This document shows positions 1 to 7,303 of a stretch of 63,630 nt of DNA, one piece after another; the stretch's first letter is position 1; every line of letters begins with the position of its first letter. The stretch is from the NCBI RefSeq assembly GCF_002750855.1, contig NZ_NWUC01000012.1, forward strand, positions 1 through 63,630, in the 5' to 3' direction. The stretch is from Neopararhizobium haloflavum. GTDB taxonomy: Bacteria; Pseudomonadota; Alphaproteobacteria; Rhizobiales; Rhizobiaceae. The position numbers and the translations under genes are program-made. The notes under the pieces were generated by a model. It was not told where the DNA came from and did no database searches. It worked only from the letters and a program-made list of their open reading frames with translations.

Positions 1-77
1 GCACGGTCTGCTGGCCGCTATCAGCCTTATTTCTCGAGCATTTAGGCTGGCGCGGGGCGTGTCTGACCTATGCTGGC
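1..77. repeat. Terminal direct repeat, left copy (circular contig overlap)
   Basis: These 77 bases are identical to the last 77 bases of the window. The MFS reading frame that leaves the right edge continues in phase when the two copies are merged. The simplest reading is an assembly overlap on a circular molecule, not a biological repeat. The length 77 is a commonly used assembler k-mer size, which fits but does not prove it. Confidence 0.95.
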
Positions 78-737
78 ATCCATCTAACAATCTGCCTGCC
101 GCTCGTGATGCTGGTTCTTCCAAGCAACGGCAGGCCAAGGTCGACTGGCAGGAAAAACGAAACACCGCGCATCGACATGCACGGTCAAGAGCGCCGCGCC
201 TATCTCACAGTGATGGCGATTACGGTACTGGCCGGGCTGGGCGTCACTATCATCTCTGTGCATCTGCTCACCCTGCTGCAGCAACGCGGCCTATCGCTGG
301 CCGAAGCCGTTGCGCTCGGCGCGCTGATTGGCCCCGCGCAGGTCGCCGGCCGGATTTGCGAAATGGCGAGTGGGGGAAAACATCATCCGTTCTGGACGCT
401 TTTGATCGCTTCCGTGCTGAGCGCGGCAGGGATGACGATGCTCGCGGCGGGCTTCCCCATCATCGGCCTATCGCTCATCCTCTATGGGGCCGGCAACGGC
501 ATCTTCTCGATCGCAAGGGGGGCGCTCCCGCTTGCCCTGTTTGGACCTTCCCGCTATGCGCCGATCATGGGACGGCTGGCCCGCCCCGGTCTTGTCGCCC
601 AGGCTATTGGGCCAACATTAGGCGCGATTATGCTTTCAGTTGTTGGGACAGACCGAACACTTGTGGTGTTGGCAGCTCTCGCCGTTGCCAATCTTGTTCT
701 CGTTGCGCTGCTGTGGAAGCCAGTCAAAGATAACTGA
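3..737 (+). CDS. MFS transporter of the ars operon, C-terminal part (5' end lies at the right edge)
   Basis: This is the continuation of the gene that starts with GTG at 63088. Joined through the 77-base overlap the gene is 1203 bases and encodes 400 residues, a normal size for a 12-helix major facilitator. This part carries the second half of the helices, with a charged central loop around the stretch rich in R, K and E near position 160-190 and hydrophobic segments to the end, which reads LLWKPVKDN. The gene overlaps arsH by four bases (GTGA) and is the last gene of the arsenic operon. MFS proteins in this position are known in alphaproteobacterial ars operons and are thought to export arsenicals, but the substrate cannot be read from the sequence. 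Confidence 0.85.
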   Translation, partial: TVCWPLSALFLEHLGWRGACLTYAGIHLTICLPLVMLVLPSNGRPRSTGRKNETPRIDMHGQERRAYLTVMAITVLAGLGVTIISVHLLTLLQQRGLSLAEAVALGALIGPAQVAGRICEMASGGKHHPFWTLLIASVLSAAGMTMLAAGFPIIGLSLILYGAGNGIFSIARGALPLALFGPSRYAPIMGRLARPGLVAQAIGPTLGAIMLSVVGTDRTLVVLAALAVANLVLVALLWKPVKDN

Positions 738-906
738 GCACCGACCGTGCGTTCTAAGCAACGGTCGCAAAAATCCTAAGTCGTGCGACGCCGCGCTATG
801 GCAGCTTCCGACCCCATTTCGGCAGTTCCGAGATCAAAAGCGGCTTCCTGAAAGCGGTCGTTTCCACCGGGCTCGAGTGCTAGCATAGTCGGGGCCGACT
901 GCTGAC

Positions 907-1005
907 TGTCCGGTTCTGGCGATCGACCAGCGGTAAGCTGCCGCTCCGCACCCGACCCCTTCTCGGTCGCTCGGATGACTGCCGTCCCCACGCCAGAACC
1001 GGACA
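907..1005. repeat. Cruciform-like element: 15-bp perfect inverted repeat enclosing two hairpins
   Basis: The gap 738-1235 holds no convincing gene. Its one clear feature is a perfect 15-bp inverted repeat, TGTCCGGTTCTGGCG at 907-921 and its complement at 991-1005. Between the arms lie two smaller hairpins: GCGG/CCGC at 930-944 and CGACC/GGTCG at 953-969. The whole would fold as a multi-branched cruciform or RNA of about 99 bases. No transposase is nearby and I do not recognise integron attC core sites. It could be a minimal mobile element, an RNA, or a protein target. Confidence 0.55.
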
Positions 1006-1235
1006 TCAACGAACAGGTGTGGGTTCAGCGTCAACCACCTGCATGGCGACACGCTGCCTGCTGATCGCCAACCCGACGGTGACCAGGATGAGAACTACCC
1101 CGGCTACGAACAACGGCCCCATCCCAATGAGGCTACCGATTCCGGATTTGGCGGCGAGCCGGTGCGCCGAGTCCGGGATCCGAACGATGCCGTTCGCCTG
1201 GATCGACACGACGGGCGTCACACAGATTTCGCTTG

Positions 1236-1263
1236 AAACTTTACAAACTAGTTGGTAAAGTTT
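1236..1263. promoter_or_regulatory. 28-bp palindromic operator for the TetR-type repressor, with overlapping promoter
   Basis: The arms start AAACTTTAC and are symmetrical about AACTAGTT (1246-1253). Thirteen of the fourteen base pairs match; only 1245/1254 does not. It lies directly before the efflux gene. A possible promoter, TTGAAA (1233-1238) and TAAAGT (1256-1261) with a 17-base spacer, overlaps the palindrome, so a bound repressor would block RNA polymerase. TetR proteins commonly bind such 20-30 bp palindromes, and the tetR gene follows in the same operon. Confidence 0.75.
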
Positions 1264-1267
1264 GGGG

Positions 1268-2803
1268 ATGAACAACCCCGATGGCGTAACGATGACCTCC
1301 ACCCATTCCAACCGGTGGCTCCTGCTCCTGACAGTCGGCGCGGGCCTCCTCCTCATCACTCTCGACAACTCGGTGCTCTACACCGCGCTGCCGACCCTCA
1401 CACGCGAGCTCGGCGCATCCGCGGCTCAGGGCCTCTGGATCATCAACGCCTATCCGCTCGTCATGGCCGGGCTCCTGCTCGGCGCCGGCACGCTCGGCGA
1501 TCGCGTCGGCCATCGGCGCATGTTCCTCGTCGGACTGGTCCTCTTCGGCCTAGCGTCGCTCTTCGCCGCGTTCGCGCCCTCGGCCGAGGCCCTGATCGCG
1601 GCACGAGCCTTCCTCGCCGTCGGCGCGGCGGCGATGATGCCTGCGACGCTCGCCCTGATCCGGGTGACGTTCGAGGACGAGCGCGAGCGCAACATCGCGA
1701 TCGCCATCTGGGGCTCGCTGTCCGTCATCGGCGCCGCGCTCGGTCCGATCGTCGGCGGCTTCCTGCTCGGCCACTTCTGGTGGGGCTCCGTCTTCCTCAT
1801 CAACGTGCCCGTCGTCGTCGTGGCGTTCTTCGCGACCCTCGTGGTGGCCCCGAAGATCGCGGGCGACCCGAGCCAGCCCTGGGACATCGTCTCCTCGCTC
1901 CAGGCGCTGGTGGCGCTCTCGGCGCTCGTCATCGCCATCAAGGAGATGGCCCACGCGGGCAGTTCCTGGGTCACGCCGGTCGTGGCGTTCGGCGTCGCGG
2001 TCGTCGCGGCCACGGTCTTCACGCGGCGCCAGTTCCGCATGACCTACCCGCTGCTGGACTTCTCCATCTTCCGCAACAACGCGTTCCTCTCGGGCACGTT
2101 CGCGGCCGCCTTCTCGCTCTTCGCCATCGGCGGCGTCGAGCTCGCGACCACGCAGCGCTTCCAGCTCGTCGAGGGTTGGACGCCGCTGGACGCGGGTCTC
2201 CTGGTGTCCGTCGCGGCTCTCGGCTCACTGCCGACCGCCATCCTGGGCGGCGCGTTCCTCCACGTCATCGGCTTGCGCTTCCTGATCGCGGGCGGCATGG
2301 CCGTCGGCTCGGTCTCGATCCTGCTGGCGACCTACGGCATCGACCACGGTCTCGGCTGGCTGATCGCCGGGCTGTTCCTGATGGGGGCGGGCGTCGGCGC
2401 CTGCATGTCGGTCGCCTCGACCGCCATCATGGGCAACGCTCCGGTCCATCGGGCGGGCATGGCCTCGTCGGTCGAGGAGGTCTCCTACGAGTTCGGGAGC
2501 CTGTTCGCCGTCACCATCCTCGGCAGCCTGCTGGCCTACCTCTACACGGTGAACGTCATTCTTCCCGACGGCTCGCCGATCATCGCCCGCGACAACATGG
2601 CGGCCGCGATCGAGGCGGCGAACGCGATGGCGGGCGACGGCGACAGTCTGCGCTCGGCCGCGAGCACGGCCTTCGACAACGCCTACATCGTCGTCCTCTA
2701 TACGGCGGCGGCGGTCCTGGCGGCCGGATCGGTCGTGACGGCCGTTCTCCTGCGCAACTACGGGCCGGGGTCTGAATCCTCCGCCTACCAGACGGTCCAT
2801 TGA
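1268..2803 (+). CDS. DHA2-family (SmvA/QacA-like) 14-helix drug efflux transporter
   Basis: Proton-driven exporter of the inner membrane. The N-terminus has the motif LITLDNSVLYTALPTL typical of the EmrB/QacA/SmvA family, followed by GDRVGHRRMF (MFS motif A) and GPIVGGFLLG (motif C), and about fourteen hydrophobic segments over roughly 510 residues. The run of matches around WGSVFLINVP is closest to what I remember of SmvA/QacA, exporters of quaternary ammonium compounds, dyes and methyl viologen; the exact substrate is not established. The start is either the ATG at 1268 or the one at 1292. With the promoter described upstream, transcription would begin close to 1268, making the message nearly leaderless. 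The tetR stop-start gap is ten bases. The gene is visibly more GC-rich than the flanks, which suggests separate acquisition. Confidence 0.85.
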   Translation: MNNPDGVTMTSTHSNRWLLLLTVGAGLLLITLDNSVLYTALPTLTRELGASAAQGLWIINAYPLVMAGLLLGAGTLGDRVGHRRMFLVGLVLFGLASLFAAFAPSAEALIAARAFLAVGAAAMMPATLALIRVTFEDERERNIAIAIWGSLSVIGAALGPIVGGFLLGHFWWGSVFLINVPVVVVAFFATLVVAPKIAGDPSQPWDIVSSLQALVALSALVIAIKEMAHAGSSWVTPVVAFGVAVVAATVFTRRQFRMTYPLLDFSIFRNNAFLSGTFAAAFSLFAIGGVELATTQRFQLVEGWTPLDAGLLVSVAALGSLPTAILGGAFLHVIGLRFLIAGGMAVGSVSILLATYGIDHGLGWLIAGLFLMGAGVGACMSVASTAIMGNAPVHRAGMASSVEEVSYEFGSLFAVTILGSLLAYLYTVNVILPDGSPIIARDNMAAAIEAANAMAGDGDSLRSAASTAFDNAYIVVLYTAAAVLAAGSVVTAVLLRNYGPGSESSAYQTVH

Positions 2804-2813
2804 GGAGCACGGG

Positions 2814-3356
2814 ATGGCCAGAGCCAGCAAACGCGACGACGTCCTCGAAGCCGTCGTGACCATCATCGAGCGTGACGGCCTCACCGCCGTCACCCTCGAC
2901 GCCGTGGCGGAGGAGATCGGCATGACTCGGGCCGGGCTCCTCTATCACTTCCCGTCGCGCGAAGCGCTGATCCGGGCCACGCACGAGCATCTGACGGGCC
3001 AATGGGAGCGGGAGCTGGTCGCGAGCGCCGGCAAGACCGCGGCCGAGGCCAGCGAGGCCGAGCGCCACCTGGCCTACGTCAACGTCTCTGTGAAGGCCGC
3101 GCGACGGGTCGAACTTCTACTCATGCTCGAGAGCTGCGAGAACAAGGAGCTCGGCGACCTCTGGCAGGACGTCATCGATCGCTGGGCGCCCCCCTTCCCG
3201 GTCCCGTGCGATGACGCCGCGATGAAGCGGTTCATCGCACGCCTCGCCGCGGACGGGCTCTGGATGCACGAGGCGCTTTCGTCGCGTCCGGTGTCGCGGG
3301 AGCTGCGCCGGGATGTCATCGCCCGCCTGACGGACCTTCTCGACGGCGATGCCTGA
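2814..3356 (+). CDS. TetR/AcrR family repressor of the efflux gene
   Basis: A 180-residue DNA-binding repressor. The N-terminal helix-turn-helix reads TAVTLDAVAEEIGMTRAGLLYHF in two parts (about residues 23-46), the classic TetR arrangement ending in a YHF-type motif. The rest is an all-helical ligand domain. The ATG at 2814 has GAGGAG seven bases before it, overlapping the stop of the efflux gene, so the two are co-transcribed. It very probably binds the palindrome at 1236-1263 and releases it when a transported compound binds. Base composition matches the efflux gene, so both came together. Confidence 0.88.
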   Translation: MARASKRDDVLEAVVTIIERDGLTAVTLDAVAEEIGMTRAGLLYHFPSREALIRATHEHLTGQWERELVASAGKTAAEASEAERHLAYVNVSVKAARRVELLLMLESCENKELGDLWQDVIDRWAPPFPVPCDDAAMKRFIARLAADGLWMHEALSSRPVSRELRRDVIARLTDLLDGDA

Positions 3357-3402
3357 GGACGGCGTGGAGAACGAGCGCAGACCATCGAACACCGGAGGTC
3401 CC

Positions 3403-3482
3403 ATGCCGATCTCGATCAACGGCAAAGCTTACGACGTGCCTGCCGACGCGCGGGTCTCGCTCCTGGACCTCCTTCGCGACAG
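3403..3482 (+). pseudogene. 5' fragment of a (2Fe-2S)-binding oxidoreductase subunit gene, truncated
   Basis: An ATG with a good ribosome site (GGAGG) starts MPISINGKAYDVPADARV, followed by SLLDLLRDR. This is the N-terminal beta-grasp of the small subunit of xanthine-dehydrogenase/isoquinoline-oxidoreductase type enzymes. In intact members the chain continues to a GC..GQCG iron-sulfur motif; here the similarity stops at about 3482 and the frame runs into unrelated residues until 3600. The gene was therefore cut by an insertion or recombination event whose other side is the resolvase region. It follows tetR by 46 bases, so it was the third gene of the imported efflux operon. Confidence 0.7.
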
Positions 3483-3590
3483 GTACCCATCAACGTTGCC
3501 TGCCCTCCAGCCGGCTCATGAGAACGTCCGCTCATTCGCGTCCGACACCCGAAACGGACTGTCCGCTTTCCACCCCGTAGCCGCCATCGA

Positions 3591-3706
3591 TGTCGCATAA
3601 ATTGTAATTTATGCGACAGGTTTACCATCCCCGGAAAACCCAATGATGTTCCGTCGCATGTCTTTGTCGCAAGTGATATTAAACCTACGACATGATTTGC
3701 GACAGG
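3591..3706. promoter_or_regulatory. res site for the serine resolvase (three subsites)
   Basis: Subsite I at 3591-3618 is a perfect palindrome: TGTCGCATAAAT, a four-base centre, and its complement. Subsite II at 3665-3692 has the same outer motif, TGTCGCAAG facing CCTACGACA. More TGTCG copies (around 3652 and, inverted, 3699-3704) make up a compact third subsite that runs up to the resolvase ribosome site. Three clustered subsites just upstream of the gene are the standard layout for Tn3-type resolvases. The crossover point should be at the centre of subsite I. Confidence 0.75.
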
Positions 3707-3713
3707 AAGGCAC

Positions 3714-4298
3714 ATGAGCCGCCAACCACAATCAGATACCGACAGAGTTCTAATTGGATATGCACGCGTCTCGACAAGGGGCCAAGATTTAGACCAGCAG
3801 CGCGACACACTTCGGGCGGCTAACTGTACCCGCATTTTTGAAGAAAAGGCGTCAGGGGCGAAGCGTGACCGGCCCGAGCTGGTGCGGATGCTCGATCACC
3901 TACGCGCAGGCGACGTGGTGACCATTACCAGGCTGGATCGCCTTGCTAGATCCACGGCGGACCTGCTGGCAATAGCGGAGCGTATAAAGGAGGCCGGAGC
4001 GGGTCTGCGATCCCTAGCTGAGCCGTGGGCCGATACTACGACGCCTGCTGGGCGGATGGTGTTGACTGTTTTCGCCGGCATCGCCGATTTCGAGCGCAGC
4101 CTAATTGTTGAACGCACGAGCGTCGGACGGATGGCAGCAAAGGCTCGCGGCGTACGATTTGGGCCGCGCCCTGCCCTGTCGGGAGAACAGATCGCACACG
4201 CCAGACAGCTCATAAGCGACAACGAGAAATCAGTTTCAGAAGTAGCTCGCCTCTTAGGGGTCCATCGTGCAACGCTCTATAGGGCTCTGGCTTCGTAA
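3714..4298 (+). CDS. Serine recombinase (Tn3-type resolvase)
   Basis: A 194-residue small serine recombinase. The N-terminus reads LIGYARVSTRGQDLDQQ, with the nucleophile in YARVST, then TRLDRLARS and the conserved ERSLIVERT segment. The C-terminus ends in a Hin-type helix-turn-helix (SVSEVARLLGVHRATLYRAL). The start is fixed by AGGAAGG just upstream. A res site lies directly upstream, so it can resolve cointegrates or plasmid multimers. No Tn3 transposase or clear terminal repeat is present in the window, so this is either a remnant of a transposon, consistent with the truncated gene at 3403-3482, or a stand-alone multimer-resolution system. Confidence 0.9.
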   Translation: MSRQPQSDTDRVLIGYARVSTRGQDLDQQRDTLRAANCTRIFEEKASGAKRDRPELVRMLDHLRAGDVVTITRLDRLARSTADLLAIAERIKEAGAGLRSLAEPWADTTTPAGRMVLTVFAGIADFERSLIVERTSVGRMAAKARGVRFGPRPALSGEQIAHARQLISDNEKSVSEVARLLGVHRATLYRALAS

Positions 4299-4315
4299 CG
4301 GTAAACATCCATGGG

Positions 4316-4624
4316 TCAGCGGCCATGCTTTCCTCCGGCGAGGCAGTCATGGCTCCACGCGAAGTCCACGCTCGGAAACGATGCTGCAAAAGCCGCCGCA
4401 ACGGCGGCCATCTGATCGTCGGCAATCCAATCGTCCGCCATGTGAATGAGCCGCAGAGCGGGCAGCCGTCCAATCCATGCAAAAAGCTGATCGCGCTGCA
4501 TCGACTGATAAAACCGCGCCCCAATATGCAGGGATTCGACTTGGCCCAAGTTCGCGGTGTCTCGCAGCTCTATAAATGCTTCCGGTGTGCCGATCACCAG
4601 AGTTGTGCTGTCGCTCAACACCAT
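4316..4624 (-). CDS. Small unknown protein, last gene of the traAFBH-nuclease operon
   Basis: A 102-residue protein with no family I recognise. Its ATG lies inside the end of the nuclease gene (the two overlap by ten bases), so it is very probably translated by coupling. The chain alternates short strands and leucine-rich segments (VESLHIGARF, LPALRLIHMAD, FPSVDFAW), which looks like two or three leucine-rich-repeat-like units, but the match is weak. It is convergent with the resolvase gene. The consistent overlap and non-random composition make it likely to be real. Confidence 0.6.
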   Translation of the reverse strand: MVLSDSTTLVIGTPEAFIELRDTANLGQVESLHIGARFYQSMQRDQLFAWIGRLPALRLIHMADDWIADDQMAAVAAAFAASFPSVDFAWSHDCLAGGKHGR

Positions 4625-4983
4625 GCCTCGCGTCTGCCGCCCCACGTGCGGGCAAGCCCTTCACTGACCAGAACGTCGCCGGCGTCCACTCCGTTGACAC
4701 TCACGGCGGCAAGTGTCCGGCCATATCGGTCGGTGCCCTGCCGGTGAATGACGATCTGTTGGCCCGCCATTAGCTCGGCCAGTCGATTCTTCGACTGCTG
4801 GGCGAGATCCGTTTCGTAAGCGCACTGCCCATCAATCTCAGGCGCGTCGATGTTGAAAATGCGGATCGCTTCTGCTTCGCTGGTCATGCCAAGCCGAAGT
4901 GAATCGCCATCCCAAACCCGGATTTCGGCCGGTTCGCATTGGAAGGTGCAAGGCAGGATGGTGACGATGATATGGCTGTTCAT
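4615..4983 (-). CDS. Thermonuclease-family (SNase-like) protein linked to tra genes
   Basis: A 122-residue staphylococcal-nuclease-like fold. Family motifs are visible: RVWDGDSLRL early, FNIDAPEID (the calcium/arginine strand), then TDRYGRTLAAV and VLVSEGLARTW. These cover the aspartates, the arginines and the conserved glutamate region of the family. No clear signal peptide is seen, although the first fifteen residues are mildly hydrophobic. The ATG overlaps the traH stop (ATGA). SNase-like genes accompany many alphaproteobacterial conjugation operons; a role in processing DNA during transfer is possible but unproven. A second, secreted SNase is at 38711-39235. Confidence 0.8.
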   Translation of the reverse strand: MNSHIIVTILPCTFQCEPAEIRVWDGDSLRLGMTSEAEAIRIFNIDAPEIDGQCAYETDLAQQSKNRLAELMAGQQIVIHRQGTDRYGRTLAAVSVNGVDAGDVLVSEGLARTWGGRREAWC

Positions 4984-5612
4984 TGGTCCGATGTGTTCTC
5001 GCGATTGTGAGCGCCGATGCCTGTAAGATCGATCCGGATAGATGCGGAATTAGGGTCTTGCTCGCTAAATGGCGGCTCGGATGGCCCCGCCTCTGTTTCG
5101 ACCTGGGCGGCTTCGGCCGTTCCCGGCTCGGCATGCGACGTCGAGCGTTCGGGGGTCATAACCTCAACGTCCGGATCATCGGCGTAGAACACGCGCTCGC
5201 CCTCGAACCAACCGGTTCGATAGGCAATGATCGCGTCCTCGAACGCTGGCTCTGCTGGGCCGCCATACCATTCGGTCACAACGCGCAGCACCTTGCCAAA
5301 CAACTCGGTGCCCATGCGTAGATTTTCGCAGTTATCGAACAGGTCATAGCCGATCTGGCTGACCTCAGTGACGCCGAGGCCAGCCGGATATTGCGTCAGG
5401 CCGACGCGGACATTGGCCTGTCCCACCCATTCCTGAGTGGTTGCGACAGCCTGCTCGACCGTTTCAGGCTTCGGCACCAAAATGGTGCGATTGCCCTGTG
5501 ACACGAATACGGTCAGGTGGTCGGACGCGTTCATTTCGGACACGAACTGCTGCACGATCTCGACCTCGAGGCGGGGATCGGCACACATCTGAATCAATTC
5601 GGGATCGATCAT
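4980..5612 (-). CDS. traH: Conjugal transfer protein TraH
   Basis: A 210-residue protein of the Ti-plasmid TraH family. The diagnostic blocks are an N-terminus starting MIDPELIQMCADP, then VRVGLTQYPAGLG, CENLRMGTELFGKVLRVV and a C-terminal acidic, low-complexity tail. The start at 5612 is chosen because GGAG lies eight bases before it and because the longer open frame upstream is only the shadow of traB. It is the fourth gene of the traA-traF-traB-traH operon. The molecular role of TraH is not well understood; it is not essential in every related plasmid. Confidence 0.88.
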   Translation of the reverse strand: MIDPELIQMCADPRLEVEIVQQFVSEMNASDHLTVFVSQGNRTILVPKPETVEQAVATTQEWVGQANVRVGLTQYPAGLGVTEVSQIGYDLFDNCENLRMGTELFGKVLRVVTEWYGGPAEPAFEDAIIAYRTGWFEGERVFYADDPDVEVMTPERSTSHAEPGTAEAAQVETEAGPSEPPFSEQDPNSASIRIDLTGIGAHNRENTSDQ

Positions 5613-5625
5613 CGAACGCTCCGTT

Positions 5626-6849
5626 TCAGTGGTTGAAGGCCAGGACCAAAGGCAGGCCAAACAGCGAGGCCCACGCCTCGGCGCTCGCCTTCTGGATCGG
5701 GACAATGTTGGTATCGCCAGTCCACCATCCGTTGCCTGTTGCGACCATGACCTCGGGGTCAAAAAACATAGATTGCAGGACCGGCCAGATGATGAGTTGT
5801 TCGTAGCAAATGAGCGGCAGGATCGAAACACCGGCGAAGTCCACAACCGGATTTGCGAAGAAATGCGCGTTCGCCCCGCCTGTCGTCCAGGGTTGCCACA
5901 TGGACACCGGGACCGGCATTCTCTCGCGATAGATGACCTCGGCCCCTGCCCCGCCAATTTCGACCATGACGTTATCGTAGCCTGTCTGGTCAATGACGAT
6001 AGCGCCACCGTTGACCACCACGTCCAGCCCGGCCAGCTCCCGCGTCCAAAGCCGCTCGGTTGTGGCGGTCCAGATGCCTAGCGCGCTCTCGGGCAGAACT
6101 ATGGTCTGTGCGCCCCGCCCTGCGGCCTCCTTCACCTTGGCGATCGTTGCCATGTGTTGGTCATAGTCGGCGTACTGGCCCGCCTCGGTGAACTGGAAAC
6201 TGGTATTGATCCCCGCCCATCCTTCCGGCACGGTAGGCGGTGTCCAAGTTGCGGCGGACCAGAAAAACGCTCCTGCCCCCAGAAGCGTAGCGATCGGCCA
6301 GAATTTCGTCGTCATGACGAGTAGGCCGGTCGCTGTCGCGGCCAGCCCGAGCCACCCCCACCCCGGAAACAACACCCCCGCTGCCGTGATCGGGCTTGCC
6401 CAGCCGACAATACCGAATGGCGGCACGCTCATAAGGATGGCGGCGACGAGATACCGAACAGGGAGCTGCCAGTCCGTCCTTGCAGTCCAGAGCGCCGCGT
6501 GGACACCAACGAACATGAGCGAGGCAGCGAACCAGAGCGCCAGCCCCATCGACATGTCGGAACCATAGAATATCGCGGTGCCGACGGGCAGGCCTCGCGA
6601 TGCGCCAAGAAAATGGGCGAGCGCAACGAGAGCGGCAACGCCGCGCGAGGGCGCGAAAGCCCATAGTGCCGGGAACAGAAATCCGACCGCTAGAGCGAGG
6701 GTGTGACCGCTCCAACCGATCGCACCGGTTACAACGCCGCCCGCGATGAAGGCCGCCGATAGCGTGATGCTATGGGGCGTAGGTGAGAACTTCCCGGGCA
6801 AGCCCAAGCGTCCCCTCGGCCGGGATCGGCCCGAAATAGCGTGAATCAT
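5626..6849 (-). CDS. traB: Conjugal transfer protein TraB (nitrilase/Lnt-like membrane protein)
   Basis: An integral membrane protein. About eight hydrophobic segments (first 190 residues) precede a periplasmic nitrilase-superfamily domain like apolipoprotein N-acyltransferase. Catalytic residues fit: a glutamate in IVLPESALGIW, a lysine-like position near EVIYRERMPV, and a cysteine in LPLICYEQLI, followed by TGNGWW. TraB of Ti plasmids is known to raise transfer efficiency. The start is uncertain: the ATG at 6849 overlaps traF by about 80 bases, while TTG codons at 6807 and 6801 would shorten the overlap. The first firm hydrophobic segment begins after all three. Confidence 0.82.
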   Translation of the reverse strand: MIHAISGRSRPRGRLGLPGKFSPTPHSITLSAAFIAGGVVTGAIGWSGHTLALAVGFLFPALWAFAPSRGVAALVALAHFLGASRGLPVGTAIFYGSDMSMGLALWFAASLMFVGVHAALWTARTDWQLPVRYLVAAILMSVPPFGIVGWASPITAAGVLFPGWGWLGLAATATGLLVMTTKFWPIATLLGAGAFFWSAATWTPPTVPEGWAGINTSFQFTEAGQYADYDQHMATIAKVKEAAGRGAQTIVLPESALGIWTATTERLWTRELAGLDVVVNGGAIVIDQTGYDNVMVEIGGAGAEVIYRERMPVPVSMWQPWTTGGANAHFFANPVVDFAGVSILPLICYEQLIIWPVLQSMFFDPEVMVATGNGWWTGDTNIVPIQKASAEAWASLFGLPLVLAFNH

Positions 6850-7303
6850 AAGAACCAACGAAATCAGAGTGCAAAAACAGGGAGCCATCTGTCACTACGC
6901 CGCCGTCGTGGATCGGCATCGCGCGGCCCTCGGCGTCCGCATCGAGGACGGCAGAACGGGCAAGCGGTTCGCCGTCAATGATGACCTGGCCGTCGATCAC
7001 AATGGACTGGCCGGGCAGAGCAGCAACGGTTTTGATGAGCGGGCCGGTGCCTGACGGACACAATCCGCGCGGCAAGTATCCGCGTTCCAACCCCAGCTGC
7101 GATGTGTCGCCCGCTGGCGGGCAGACAAAGAGGCGATCCCCTACCCTGATTTCGCGGTCCAGCGGCTCGATTTTCCATAGGCCGTACGCATAGCTTGGCG
7201 TGAAATTCACGCGATAGCCGCCAAGCGCGAAGGCGGCGGCCATGCAGGCGAGCAAAAGAGCGCTGGCGCCGATGACCGCGATAGCTGTGCGCCTTTTTGT
7301 CAT
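6770..7303 (-). CDS. traF: Conjugative transfer signal peptidase TraF
   Basis: A 177-residue S26-family peptidase of the inner membrane. One N-terminal anchor (IAVIGASALLLACMAAAFAL) is followed by TPSYAYGLWKI, which holds the catalytic serine, and LIKTVAALPGQ, which holds the general-base lysine; the C-terminal block ends GSYDSRYFGPIP, as in leader peptidases. In RP4 and Ti systems TraF matures the TrbC pilin, making it cyclic. Its ATG overlaps the traA stop by four bases (ATGA), so the two are translationally coupled. The trbC substrate is encoded at 42848. Confidence 0.9.
   Translation of the reverse strand: MTKRRTAIAVIGASALLLACMAAAFALGGYRVNFTPSYAYGLWKIEPLDREIRVGDRLFVCPPAGDTSQLGLERGYLPRGLCPSGTGPLIKTVAALPGQSIVIDGQVIIDGEPLARSAVLDADAEGRAMPIHDGGVVTDGSLFLHSDFVGSYDSRYFGPIPAEGTLGLAREVLTYAP

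Noticed and set aside
907-1005. Integron attC site
   Set aside because: The inverted repeat is perfect and lacks recognisable GTTRRRY/RYYYAAC cores; no integrase gene is present in the window.
1006-1190. Minus-strand frame with one hydrophobic segment (GPLFVAGVVLILVTVGLAI)
   Set aside because: It could be the end of a degraded membrane-protein gene, but there is no start, no ribosome site and no recognisable family, so I did not list it as a gene.
1252-2775. Long plus-strand frame of 507 codons overlapping the efflux gene
   Set aside because: It is an Arg/Gly/Pro-rich shadow produced by the high GC content in another frame. The overlapping frame has clear MFS motifs and helices.
3481-4298. 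Complete Tn3-family transposon
   Set aside because: Resolvase and res are present, but no tnpA and no pair of 38-bp terminal repeats could be found.
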